Shown here in pieces: positions 17,652-27,951 of a stretch of 64,000 bases of DNA. Numbering within the stretch: the stretch's first letter is position 1; each line of letters begins with the position of its first letter. Under the pieces are notes generated by a model, which did not search any database, had not been told where the DNA came from, and saw nothing but the letters and a program-made list of their open reading frames with translations. The translations under genes were made by a program, and so were the position numbers. Source of the DNA: Caballeronia sordidicola (lineage in GTDB: Bacteria; Pseudomonadota; Gammaproteobacteria; Burkholderiales; Burkholderiaceae); contig NZ_MTHB01000110.1 of assembly GCF_002220365.1 (NCBI RefSeq), positions 1 through 64,000 of the forward strand. The letters run 5' to 3'.

Positions 17652-18557
17652 TCAAAGCCCGCGCTCGTATAGGTCGAGCTGCTTCTCGAGTTCGATGCGC
17701 AAGCGCGCCGACAACCCTGCTTCCGCCTGAACCAGCGGCGCAAGCATCGCGGGCGCGTGGACATCGATCAGGTCCATCACGGACTTCATCGGGCCGGGAT
17801 TGGTCTCGGCGAACGCCATATTCATCAGCGGAATCAGCGAGCGATGCAACGTCAGCGCTTCCTGCGTCTTCCCCTCTGACGCCAACTGATAAATCTGTCG
17901 CCACGCAGTCGGCAGCAACGTCGCCGTGACCACGATCCCACCCCGCGCACCGGCTGCCACGTGCAACGGGAACAACGTATCCTCGCCGCTCAACACGGCG
18001 AACGATTCATCCACGCCCGCAACAGTGCGCAGGAAATGCCACATGTCCGTGTTGCACGCCTTCATGCCGATGATCCGCTCATGCTTCGACAACTCATGCA
18101 GCACCTCAGGCGCGATCGCAATCCGCGTGCGATACGGGATTTCATAGATAAGAATCGGCAGCGGCGATTCATCGGCGTAACGCATGAAGTAATCGCGAAT
18201 ACCGGCTTGCGTCGGGTTGGTGTAGTAGGGCGTCAGCACGAGCAGACCATCGACGCCGGCCGCAGCGAAGTCCTTTCCCGCTTGCATCGCATCGTGATAA
18301 CCGGGGTCGAGCACGCCCGCGACAACGGGGATCTTGCCCGCGGCCTGCTCCGCCGTGATCTCGGCCATGCGTATGCGCTCGGCACGCGAGAGCGCGCCAT
18401 ATTCGCCAGTGCCGCCAAGCGGCACCACACCGTCCACGCTTTGTTTCAACAGATAGCGCATGAGCGCGCGAGCGGCGTCGGCGTTGATGGTGTCGTCGGG
18501 ATTGACGGGAGTCGGGATGGCCGGCAAGACGCCACGTAATTGTTGTGCTGAAAGCAT
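17652..18557 (-). CDS. DapA/NanA-family class I aldolase or lyase
   Basis: 301 residues, TIM barrel. The substrate carboxylate loop reads PLGGTGEYGALS near residue 48; the catalytic Tyr lies in YEIPYRT near residue 138 and the Schiff-base Lys in GMKACN near residue 166. The family splits or joins 2-oxoacids through a pyruvate imine. Catabolic context (hydroxyacid dehydrogenases and an ABC importer) makes a lyase of a sugar-acid or 2-oxo-acid more likely than lysine biosynthesis. Last gene of the leftward operon; it ends 15 bp from iclR. Confidence 0.85.
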   Translation of the reverse strand: MLSAQQLRGVLPAIPTPVNPDDTINADAARALMRYLLKQSVDGVVPLGGTGEYGALSRAERIRMAEITAEQAAGKIPVVAGVLDPGYHDAMQAGKDFAAAGVDGLLVLTPYYTNPTQAGIRDYFMRYADESPLPILIYEIPYRTRIAIAPEVLHELSKHERIIGMKACNTDMWHFLRTVAGVDESFAVLSGEDTLFPLHVAAGARGGIVVTATLLPTAWRQIYQLASEGKTQEALTLHRSLIPLMNMAFAETNPGPMKSVMDLIDVHAPAMLAPLVQAEAGLSARLRIELEKQLDLYERGL

Positions 18558-18583
18558 GGGTTAGTCCTGGAAAACAAGGTTAT

Positions 18584-20392
18584 TCAAGAAGCGAGGCTGC
18601 GGCGGCGCAACCGGTCCGCCACCCAGATCAGGGCTGCAACAAAGACGAACAGGCACGTGGAAACAGCCGCAATGACCGGTGAGATCTGCATCGTGATTTC
18701 ATCCCAGAACTGCTTGGGCAAGGTCGTGCTCAAGCCTCCCGACGAGAACAGCGCGATGGTCAGTTCATCGAAGGAGGTAGCGAAGGCGAACAGGAACGAC
18801 GACATCAACCCCGCGCCGAGAATCGGGAACGTGACGCGGCGCAGCGTGGCCCACGGGCGTGCGCCCATGCTGTGCGCGGCCAGATCCAGGCGCGTGTCGT
18901 AGTTGCGCAGCACGGCCATCATGGTGATCACCACGTAAGGCACGGCCACCACGGTGTGTCCCAGCACGAGGCCGAAAGACGATCCGATCAAGCCGATCTT
19001 CGCGAAGAAATAGAACACCCCTACCGCGATGATCATGCGCGGCACCACGATCGGCGCGAGTATGAAAGCGAGCATGGCCGCCTTGCCCTTCATGCCGCCG
19101 CGCACCAACAGGAACGCGGCGGGCGTGCCGATCAGCATCGAAAGAATGCCGGTGCCGATCCCCACGAGCATCGAGCGCGTGATGGCCTGCATCCACAACG
19201 GCGAATCAGTGATCTGCCGATACCACTGCAGCGAGAAACCATGCGGCGGCCATGCGAGACCGGACGCGGAATCGAACGAGAGCGGAATCATCAGGAACGC
19301 TGGCGCGCTCAGGAATACAAGCAGCAGGATGACCACTACGCGCAACGTCAGGCTTTCGCCGGCGACGGCGCGGCGTTTGCGACGTTTGGGGAAGAGGGCG
19401 AGCACGGCATCGGTCGCGTTGCCCAGGGCGGTCAGGATGACATCGCCGAGCTTGGCGGCCCAGCCCTTGCCGTGCTTTGGACCACGAGCGGCCGAGTTGC
19501 CGCCGGCCATCGTGGAAAGGCCGACCATGCGGTCGTAGACCAGGAACACGATCAGCACGACCGCCAGCAACAGCACGGAGATAGCGCCCGCGAAACCCCA
19601 GTTCAATGCCTGCATCACCTGGTCGATGATCAGTTGCGTGATCATGGTCTGATGGCGTCCGCCAAGCAGCGTGGGTGTGATGAAGAAGCCGATGGCCGTG
19701 ACAAATACCATCAACGCACCCGCTGCAACGCCCGGCAGCGACAGCGGAAAATACACCTTCCAGAACACCGTGCCCGGACGCGCGCCGAGTGTGGCTGCAG
19801 CGCTCGGCAAGCGGCGGTCGATGTTCTCCATGACCGAGAGCATGGTCAGCACCGCGAGCGGCATCAGCGCGTGAACCATGCCCACGATCACGGCGGAAAA
19901 GTTATAGAGCAGGCTCAACGGCCGGTCGATGATGCCAAGTCCAAGCAACACCTGGTTGAGCACGCCGTTGCGTCCGAGCAGCACGACCCATGCAAATGTG
20001 CGCACGAGAAAGCTCGTCCAGAAGGAGAGCAGGACCCAGAACAGCAACCGGTTCTTCCGCTCCCGCGTCAGCGAGGAAATCAGGTACGCAATCGGATAGC
20101 CGGTGAGCACCGAGAAGAAGGTGGTCCACAACGAGATCTTCAGCGTGATCAGCAATACATCCACATAGACCGACGATGCGAAGAGCCGCTTGTATTCGAC
20201 GAGCGTGAAGCCGCTGTCGTTATGCACGCTCAGCAGCAGCAACTGGCCGACGGGGTACACGAGCATCACGAGCAGCAATACGATGATCGGCGCGCTCATC
20301 GCACCGGGTCGCAACCATGCGCGCCATCGGGCAGGCCGTGGCGGCGGCGCTCCCGGACGCGTTTGCTCAGCAGTCAGGGCGGATCGATTCAT
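18584..20392 (-). CDS. ABC transporter permease, PotB and PotC domains fused
   Basis: 602 residues, about twice the usual 280. Residues 1-290 form one permease (PIIVLLLVMLVYPVGQLLLLS, EAA loop with AAATLGARPGTVFWKVYFPLSLPG). A charged linker (PKRRKRRAVAGES) follows, then a second permease with its own EAA loop (LAAHSMGARPWATLRRVTFPIL). The pair would form a single-chain inner-membrane channel for a polyamine/iron/phosphonate-type importer. It lies 3 bp after the ATPase gene. Single-chain fusions are known in the Fe3+ (FbpB/SfuB) branch, but this one has PotB-PotC features. Confidence 0.88.
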   Translation of the reverse strand: MNRSALTAEQTRPGAPPPRPARWRAWLRPGAMSAPIIVLLLVMLVYPVGQLLLLSVHNDSGFTLVEYKRLFASSVYVDVLLITLKISLWTTFFSVLTGYPIAYLISSLTRERKNRLLFWVLLSFWTSFLVRTFAWVVLLGRNGVLNQVLLGLGIIDRPLSLLYNFSAVIVGMVHALMPLAVLTMLSVMENIDRRLPSAAATLGARPGTVFWKVYFPLSLPGVAAGALMVFVTAIGFFITPTLLGGRHQTMITQLIIDQVMQALNWGFAGAISVLLLAVVLIVFLVYDRMVGLSTMAGGNSAARGPKHGKGWAAKLGDVILTALGNATDAVLALFPKRRKRRAVAGESLTLRVVVILLLVFLSAPAFLMIPLSFDSASGLAWPPHGFSLQWYRQITDSPLWMQAITRSMLVGIGTGILSMLIGTPAAFLLVRGGMKGKAAMLAFILAPIVVPRMIIAVGVFYFFAKIGLIGSSFGLVLGHTVVAVPYVVITMMAVLRNYDTRLDLAAHSMGARPWATLRRVTFPILGAGLMSSFLFAFATSFDELTIALFSSGGLSTTLPKQFWDEITMQISPVIAAVSTCLFVFVAALIWVADRLRRRSLAS

Positions 20393-20395
20393 TTC

Positions 20396-21493
20396 TTACC
20401 CCGCAATCGCAACAGCGTCCGCAGTCAGCCACGAAAGCCCGAGCGTCTGCCCGATTTCGTACTGGCGGCCGAGCCGGTTGGTGGGAAACGCCGCGACGAG
20501 CGGCGCGGCGTCGCTGATATGCGACTGCAGATAGAGCTTCGTCATGCTGCCGGTGACCATGATGTCGGTGAGCTTCGCCGACAAGGTGCCGCCGTTGATC
20601 GACGCAGCCGGCGGTCCATCGTGGATCTGCAGGTTCTGCGGACGCAGCATCAGCTTCACCGGACGGCCATCGCGGATCACCGGGTCGTACGCCATCGCGT
20701 TGACGTTCGCGCCACCCTGCACGCTGATCTGCACCTGGTCGCCGCTGCGTCCCGTCACCACCGCATCGAGCAGGTTCGATTCGCCGAGGAAGTCCGCGAC
20801 AAACACGCTTTTCGGCCGGAAATACAAATCGGCGGGCGTGCCGAGTTGCGCAATCGAACCGGCGTTCATCAGGCAGATGCGGTCGGACATGGTCATCGCT
20901 TCTTCCTGATCGTGGGTGACGTAGACAATCGTCGTACCCAGGTCGCGATGAATCCGCTTGATCTCCAGTTGCATCTGATCGCGCAATTTCTTGTCCAGCG
21001 CGCCGAGCGGTTCGTCCATCAGGATGATCGACGGCCGGTAGACCATGCAGCGCGCGAGTGCAATCCGTTGCTGCTGACCGCCCGACAATTCACGCGGATA
21101 ACGTTCCGCCACATGCGGAAGATGCACCATCTCAAGCGCTTGCATGACTTTCTCACGCGTTTTTTTGGCATCGGTCCTGCGCATCTGCAAAGGGAACGAG
21201 ATGTTCTCCGCTACCGTCATGTGCGGGAACAGCGCATAGTTCTGAAACACCATGCCGATGTCCCGCTCATACGGTGCGCCGTATGTCACGTCAACACCAT
21301 TGATCCGCACCTGGCCATCGTCCGGTTGTGCGAGCCCCGCGATCAGGCTGAGCAGCGTCGTCTTGCCCGAGCCGCTGGGTCCGAGCAGGATCAGGAACTC
21401 GCCCTGGGCGACATCGAGATCGATTGGCGCGAGCGCGACGAAGTCGCCATAACGCTTGCACAGTCCCGTGATTTGAAGGTTCGAAGCAGGCAT
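20396..21493 (-). CDS. ABC transporter ATP-binding protein (PotA-like)
   Basis: 365 residues. Walker A is LGPSGSGKTT, the Q-loop is FQNYALFPHM, the signature LSGGQQQRIAL, Walker B IILMDEPLGALD, and the switch His lies in YVTHDQEEAM. A C-terminal TOBE domain follows residue 270. It energises import with the fused permease and the binding protein encoded 54 bp upstream. Substrate class: small cationic or organic-acid solutes in related systems. Confidence 0.93.
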   Translation of the reverse strand: MPASNLQITGLCKRYGDFVALAPIDLDVAQGEFLILLGPSGSGKTTLLSLIAGLAQPDDGQVRINGVDVTYGAPYERDIGMVFQNYALFPHMTVAENISFPLQMRRTDAKKTREKVMQALEMVHLPHVAERYPRELSGGQQQRIALARCMVYRPSIILMDEPLGALDKKLRDQMQLEIKRIHRDLGTTIVYVTHDQEEAMTMSDRICLMNAGSIAQLGTPADLYFRPKSVFVADFLGESNLLDAVVTGRSGDQVQISVQGGANVNAMAYDPVIRDGRPVKLMLRPQNLQIHDGPPAASINGGTLSAKLTDIMVTGSMTKLYLQSHISDAAPLVAAFPTNRLGRQYEIGQTLGLSWLTADAVAIAG

Positions 21494-21547
21494 GGAATCG
21501 GCATCCGTGACGGTGAAAACACAAAAGGACCGCGATGAAAACAGCGC

Positions 21548-22654
21548 TCAGGTCAGGATCCAGCTATTGAAACGCTCGAGCGCGACGCTTTGTTTTTCCT
21601 GCCAGAACTTCGCATCGATATGCAGGCCGTTCTTCATGTTCTCCGGGAACGTCGGGCAGTTCTTCGCGATCTCGGGCTTGATGTAGTTAAACGCTTCGGG
21701 CTGCGTAACACCGGCCGGGAAATACTCGACCAGCGCGGCCTGCCGTTTTGGATCGGACGCAAACTTGATGAACTCACGGCACGCGCTCGCGTTCGGCGTG
21801 CCTTTGAGGATCGACCAGTTATCGACGCCCCAAATGTTCTGGTTCCAGACGATCGCGACCGGCGCGCCGTTTGCAATGGCCGATTGCGCCCGCGATACCC
21901 ACGTGCTGATCATGTCCACTTCACCGGAGCCCAGCATCTGTTCGACTTGCGAGCCCGTGGTCCACCAGACATCGACGTGCTTGGAAATCTTGTCGAGGCT
22001 TGCGATGCCCTTGTCGAAATTGACCGGATAGACCTGCGAGGGCGACGTGCCGTCTGCCATCATCGCTTCTTCGAAGGTATCGAACGGATACTTGCGCAGG
22101 CCGCGACGGCCCGGGTAGTCCTTGACGTTCCACATATCGGCCCATGAATTGGGGGCCTTGCGACCCTTGAAGGCATCGGTGCGATAAGCGAGGACGGTCG
22201 TATAAATGTTGGTGCCAACACCATACGGGGACATGTATTGCGCCGGAATCTTTGCGATCATCGGGTCGGCCTCAAGCCCGTGCTTCTCCAGGTATTCCTT
22301 GCCGCCGCCCGTCAACAGGAGGATGGCCGGCTGACTGATCTTGGCCATGTCCCACGTGTAGCTGCCAGTCTCGACCATGCTCTTGATCTGCGCGGTCGGT
22401 TCGGCGTTCGCTTGCACACCGATCACCTCAATGCCCGTCTTCTCCGTGAACGGCTTGTAGAACACCGCGCCGTACGCCTTGGTATAGATGCCGCCATCGT
22501 CGCGAATGACGATCCGTTTGTTCGCGGCGCGCGATGGCGTCCAGACGAACGGGAACGCCACCGCGGCAGCGCCGGCGACAGCCGTTTTGATGACCGTGCG
22601 GCGGCCGGGTTGTTGAAGCTGTTGAATTTCATCGCGTGCGGGCTGCTTTTTCAT
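21548..22654 (-). CDS. Periplasmic solute-binding protein (PotD/Fe-binding type), Tat-like signal
   Basis: 368 residues. The N-terminus carries RRTVIKTAVAGAAAVAFPFVW, a twin-arginine-type signal, with cleavage expected near ANKRIVI. The mature protein has the family core (GGIYTKAYGAVFYKPFTEKTGIEV, KNPNSWADMWNVKDYPGRRG-like segment). It captures the substrate in the periplasm for the fused permease. Tat export suggests the protein may fold, or bind its ligand, before export (inference). Confidence 0.9.
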   Translation of the reverse strand: MKKQPARDEIQQLQQPGRRTVIKTAVAGAAAVAFPFVWTPSRAANKRIVIRDDGGIYTKAYGAVFYKPFTEKTGIEVIGVQANAEPTAQIKSMVETGSYTWDMAKISQPAILLLTGGGKEYLEKHGLEADPMIAKIPAQYMSPYGVGTNIYTTVLAYRTDAFKGRKAPNSWADMWNVKDYPGRRGLRKYPFDTFEEAMMADGTSPSQVYPVNFDKGIASLDKISKHVDVWWTTGSQVEQMLGSGEVDMISTWVSRAQSAIANGAPVAIVWNQNIWGVDNWSILKGTPNASACREFIKFASDPKRQAALVEYFPAGVTQPEAFNYIKPEIAKNCPTFPENMKNGLHIDAKFWQEKQSVALERFNSWILT

Positions 22655-22765
22655 GTCGGCTCCAAGGGTGTGGATAGAAACAGAAACGCTGTGATGCGAA
22701 CGTCCAGGCTTCTTCTCCTGGCCTGGATCGGGGGATCCGAACGCGGTCCGGGGGGACCCGGAAAT

Positions 22766-24193
22766 TCAGGGCAGCAAACGTCCCGGATTGAACAGGTTGT
22801 GCGGATCGAGCGCGTTCTTCACGGCCCGCATCAGGCGGAGTTCAGCTGCGGATTTGTAGTGCGCCATTTCCGGCAGCCCGGTTTGCCCGACGCCATGCTC
22901 AGCGCTGAACGTGCCGCGCAATTCATGCGCGACGTCGTTCACGCAGCGGCGCAGGGTGTTGGCCATCGAGGAGCGATCGGCGAGTTGGCGCCAGGCGTCG
23001 AAGGTGAAAAAGGGGATGAAATGCGCGTTGCCGTCGCCAAGATGCGCGACCACGATGATGTCGAGCCCGGGAACAATGGCATGCACCGCTTGCGTGGCAC
23101 GCTCGATGAACAGCGGCACGGCGGACACCGGTACCGCACAGTCGGTCGTCAGGCCCACGCCCCCTTTCTTGTTGGCTTCCGACACGCTATGGCGAATTTC
23201 CCAGAACGTGGCGCGTTGTGTCTCGTTGGTGGCGAGGACGGCGTCATGGATCAGGCCGGATTCAGCTGCGTGTTCGAGCGTTTGCTGCATCAGCGCGGCC
23301 ATTTCCTCGCCGCCGTGGGTGTCTCCTAGTTCCACCAGCACGTGCCATTCATGCAGTTCCGAGAGCGGATTGCGGCGGCCTGGAACATGTTCGATCACGA
23401 GTTCGAGCTGGCGGCGGTTGATCATCTCGAAGGCGCTCAACCGCGATCCGCACGCGGCCTGGAACATCCCGAGGATGTGCAGCGCGGCGGCGGGATCGAC
23501 GGGCGCGAACCACGCGAGCGCGTGTTGCACCGGCAGCGGATGCAGTTTCAGCGTCGCCGCCGTGATGATGCCGAGCGTGCCTTCCGTGCCGATGAACAAG
23601 TGCTTCAGGTCGAGCCCCGTGTTGTCCTTGCGCAATGCGCGCAGGCCATTCCAGACGGTGCCGTCGGCGAGTACGACTTCGAGCCCCAGCACGTTGTCGC
23701 GCGTGTTGCCGTAGCGCAGGACGGCGGTGCCGCCCGCATTCGTCGATAAATTCCCGCCGATCTGGCACGAACCCTCGGCGCCCAGACTCACCGCGTACAG
23801 GCGATCTTCGGCTGCGGCTGCGTCCTGGATGGTTTTCAGCACGCAACCGGCTTCGACTTCCATCGAGCCGTTGGCGGCATCTATATGACGAATGCGCCGC
23901 ATGCGCGTCAAATTGACGATGACCGGCGGCAGGCCCACGTTCGCCGGCACCGCACCCGCGCACAAGCTGGTGTTGCCGCCTTGCGGCAGGACCGGGACAC
24001 CGTGCGCCGCGCACAGGCGCACGACGGCCGACACCTGCGAGGTGTTCGAGGGCTGGACGACCGCTGCTGCCGGCCCCTTGTAGCGGCCTCGCCAGTCTTC
24101 CGTGAAAGGCGCGAGGTCGGATTCGGCGGTGAGCACCGCATTGGCGCCGAGTTCTGCTTCCAGGGAAGCGATCAACGCCGTGACGGTTTTCAT
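22766..24193 (-). CDS. FAD-linked D-2-hydroxyacid dehydrogenase (GlcD/DLD-like)
   Basis: 475 residues. The FAD_binding_4 domain includes VVQPSNTSQVSAVVRLC, PVLPQGGNTSLCAGA and GAEGSCQIGGNLSTNAGG; the FAD-oxidase C domain ends SAEHGVGQTGLPEM and LDPHNLFNPGRLLP. It oxidises a D-2-hydroxyacid such as D-lactate or glycolate. The ATG at 24193 follows GAGGAA; a GTG at 24214 after AGGAGG is an alternative start adding seven residues. First gene of the leftward operon with the ABC importer. Paired with the L-2-hydroxyacid enzyme at 15551, both enantiomers may be consumed. Confidence 0.9.
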   Translation of the reverse strand: MKTVTALIASLEAELGANAVLTAESDLAPFTEDWRGRYKGPAAAVVQPSNTSQVSAVVRLCAAHGVPVLPQGGNTSLCAGAVPANVGLPPVIVNLTRMRRIRHIDAANGSMEVEAGCVLKTIQDAAAAEDRLYAVSLGAEGSCQIGGNLSTNAGGTAVLRYGNTRDNVLGLEVVLADGTVWNGLRALRKDNTGLDLKHLFIGTEGTLGIITAATLKLHPLPVQHALAWFAPVDPAAALHILGMFQAACGSRLSAFEMINRRQLELVIEHVPGRRNPLSELHEWHVLVELGDTHGGEEMAALMQQTLEHAAESGLIHDAVLATNETQRATFWEIRHSVSEANKKGGVGLTTDCAVPVSAVPLFIERATQAVHAIVPGLDIIVVAHLGDGNAHFIPFFTFDAWRQLADRSSMANTLRRCVNDVAHELRGTFSAEHGVGQTGLPEMAHYKSAAELRLMRAVKNALDPHNLFNPGRLLP

Positions 24194-24283
24194 GTCGAGT
24201 TCCTCGATAAGCACCGGCGGCCTCCTGGATCAGGAAAGGGTCAGCGAAAGCGCCGCGCATGGAAAAGAGAGTAGGCAGAAAAA

Positions 24284-24318
24284 AATCGCATTGAAATGTG
24301 TGTGATCGCTATGCGATT
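24284..24318. promoter_or_regulatory. IclR operator candidate before the leftward catabolic operon
   Basis: AATCGCAT (24284-24291) and ATGCGATT (24311-24318) form a perfect 8-bp inverted repeat with a 19-bp spacer, 91 bp before the operon start. The half-site is close to the ATGCGAT and CAATCGA elements next to iclR, so one regulator may link the two ends of the block. Confidence 0.5.
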
Positions 24319-24845
24319 AAAATAGGCGTTTTTGCCAGTCAGGTAGTCGACAAGGGTTGAGCGAGCGGAGCCGGAGAAAAGCTGCTAACGGAAAAAACTG
24401 ACTCAGCCGAAGCAAAGTCGACGAGAATCGTCCGTCACCGAGCAAATGCATAAATCGGGGTCGGAATGAAGCCACACTTTTCAGGTTCGACCAGCGAACT
24501 TCATGTGACTCGCATGGTCTTGATTCGGGCTGATTCGTCCGCAAATGAGTGCTTGTCCGAGCTAAATGTTGTAGTTTTGCTGCGCTCGGCTACTAGATAC
24601 GCCCGATATTGGCGTTTACCGCACTAGCCGCAACCAAGTTGCTATAAACTGTACGACCCGCGCGAATCCTGCGCTCGTTAGCGCGTCCCGCCTCCAAACT
24701 GATTCAGTTTTGCTCGAATCAACGCATCGAAGTAGCTGAATAGCTGAACCCGAGGTGATGATCCCGTCGGTCGTCACGGTAGTGCTCGTGTCTAACCGCT
24801 TGTGCACTGGTTTGTCATTACAGAGCAAAGCTGTCGAGGAAATGT
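24319..24845. other. Upstream region of rpoD, no gene seen
   Basis: About 530 bp without a supported ORF. A TATAAACT sequence near 24642 could be a -10 element, but no -35 with correct spacing was identified. CGAGGAAA at 24834-24841 is the rpoD ribosome binding site. Confidence 0.4.
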
Positions 24846-26837
<1,992 letters not shown>

Positions 26838-26894
26838 GGATCGCCGCAAGGCTTGCTGGAAGGTAGGTTGCTAGGTAGGTTGGAAGGTAGGTTG

Positions 26895-26931
26895 ACGCCG
26901 TTGGACTCGAAGAGGGTCCAACGGCGTTTTT
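26895..26931 (+). terminator. Rho-independent terminator of rpoD
   Basis: ACGCCGTTGGAC pairs with GTCCAACGGCGT (12 bp, 9-base loop) and is followed by TTTTT. It lies 58 bp after the rpoD stop. Three close copies of GGTAGGTTG precede it (about 26865-26894), of unknown meaning. Confidence 0.92.
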
Positions 26932-27014
26932 GTTTGGTGTCTACCGTCTGGTGTTCTATCGCTGACCGTTGGAAGATCCCAGCCTGCCACTCCGGTGCGT
27001 ACCAAGCCCGAACT

Positions 27015-27641
27015 TCAAGGGCCTGGGTTTGCTCGACTGGCAGCCTGGCTCTTGTAGAACCCCGGGAGTACCAACGCGTCCGGACTTCTGGCAAGATGCA
27101 CCCCCTGCTGCACGGCGGCGCTGAACTGAAACGACGTGCTCCACAAGCGGATGCGAGTCCGGAAGAAGTCCGCCCACTGGAATTCGGCAAACGGTTCAGG
27201 TGTTTTTATATAGCCGCCCGCGTTGCGCACAAACGCTGCCAGGCTGCGGTACGGATCGTCGATCAGCCCCGAGACATTGGACGGAATCGCGGCAACGCCG
27301 TGCAGGATGCCGTGCTCGTCATAGGGGTGGACCCAGCGCCGGTTTGCCATCTCCAGCCAGAAGGCATCGCCTTTCAGCTTCGACAGGTCGGCCATGACCT
27401 CAACGTAAGCATAATTGATCTGGGCGTCGAATAACGCCCGCGCAAGGTGATGATGATCGGTTGCGAAGTGAATTCCATCCCGGCCCAACACGGCGGGAAT
27501 AGGCAAGTCCTTGAGGGCGCGCTTCAATTCTTCCGCGGGCAGGGAGGCGAAGTGTTTGCGTTTCTCATCGACCTCCAGCATTCCGGCGGTTATCTGCGTG
27601 GGATGGATCTGCTGCAATTCCAGCCTGACCAGTTTTTTCAT
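27015..27641 (-). CDS. ParB-like nuclease-domain protein (ParBc_2 type)
   Basis: 208 residues. The start (KKLVRLELQQIHPTQITAGMLEV) and PIPAVLGRDGIHFATDHHHLARAL match the ParB-like family of stand-alone proteins that share the ParB N-terminal fold but lack the DNA-binding HTH. WLEMANRRWVHPYDEHG follows. It is not part of a partition operon here, so plasmid or chromosome segregation is not implied. The ATG at 27641 is used; a GTG three codons upstream is possible. Single gene. Confidence 0.75.
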   Translation of the reverse strand: MKKLVRLELQQIHPTQITAGMLEVDEKRKHFASLPAEELKRALKDLPIPAVLGRDGIHFATDHHHLARALFDAQINYAYVEVMADLSKLKGDAFWLEMANRRWVHPYDEHGILHGVAAIPSNVSGLIDDPYRSLAAFVRNAGGYIKTPEPFAEFQWADFFRTRIRLWSTSFQFSAAVQQGVHLARSPDALVLPGFYKSQAASRANPGP

Positions 27642-27951
27642 AGTGTGCACGCGGGATCAGAGAACCAGCGGCAAGCGTAACCGACGCAGTGCCAGCCAAC
27701 AAGTTCGCGCGGCAGCAGGTGCGGCGCGTGCTTGCGTGCGGGTCTGGGTCCTGGTCACATTATTCAAACGTGCGCGCTTCGCATTTTGTTTTACATGACT
27801 CACCGTCATTTTTCGCGGTTATTGTTATGGGGATGTTATGGGAACGTTGAAGTGCGCTTGGTGTAAATGCTGAGGTCCGTGCCGATGAAACCGGTTAGTC
27901 TGTGGGCGATCCCGGATAGCGGCGATGATTAACAAATCGAGCGAAAGGCAT
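27642..27951. other. Promoter region between the ParB-like gene and kup, no gene
   Basis: No supported ORF or repeat. The AAAGG at 27944-27948 is the likely ribosome binding site for kup. An in-frame ATG at 27925 offers a slightly longer protein. Confidence 0.45.

Noticed and set aside
18872..21538. 888-codon open frame on the + strand
   Set aside because: It is antisense to the fused permease and ATPase genes; composition is His/Arg/Gln-rich with no domain.
24319..24845. tRNA or small RNA gene before rpoD
   Set aside because: No cloverleaf arms or T-loop sequence and no terminator were seen.
26865..26894. Triple GGTAGGTTG before the rpoD terminator
   Set aside because: Too short and local to call a repeat family or functional element.
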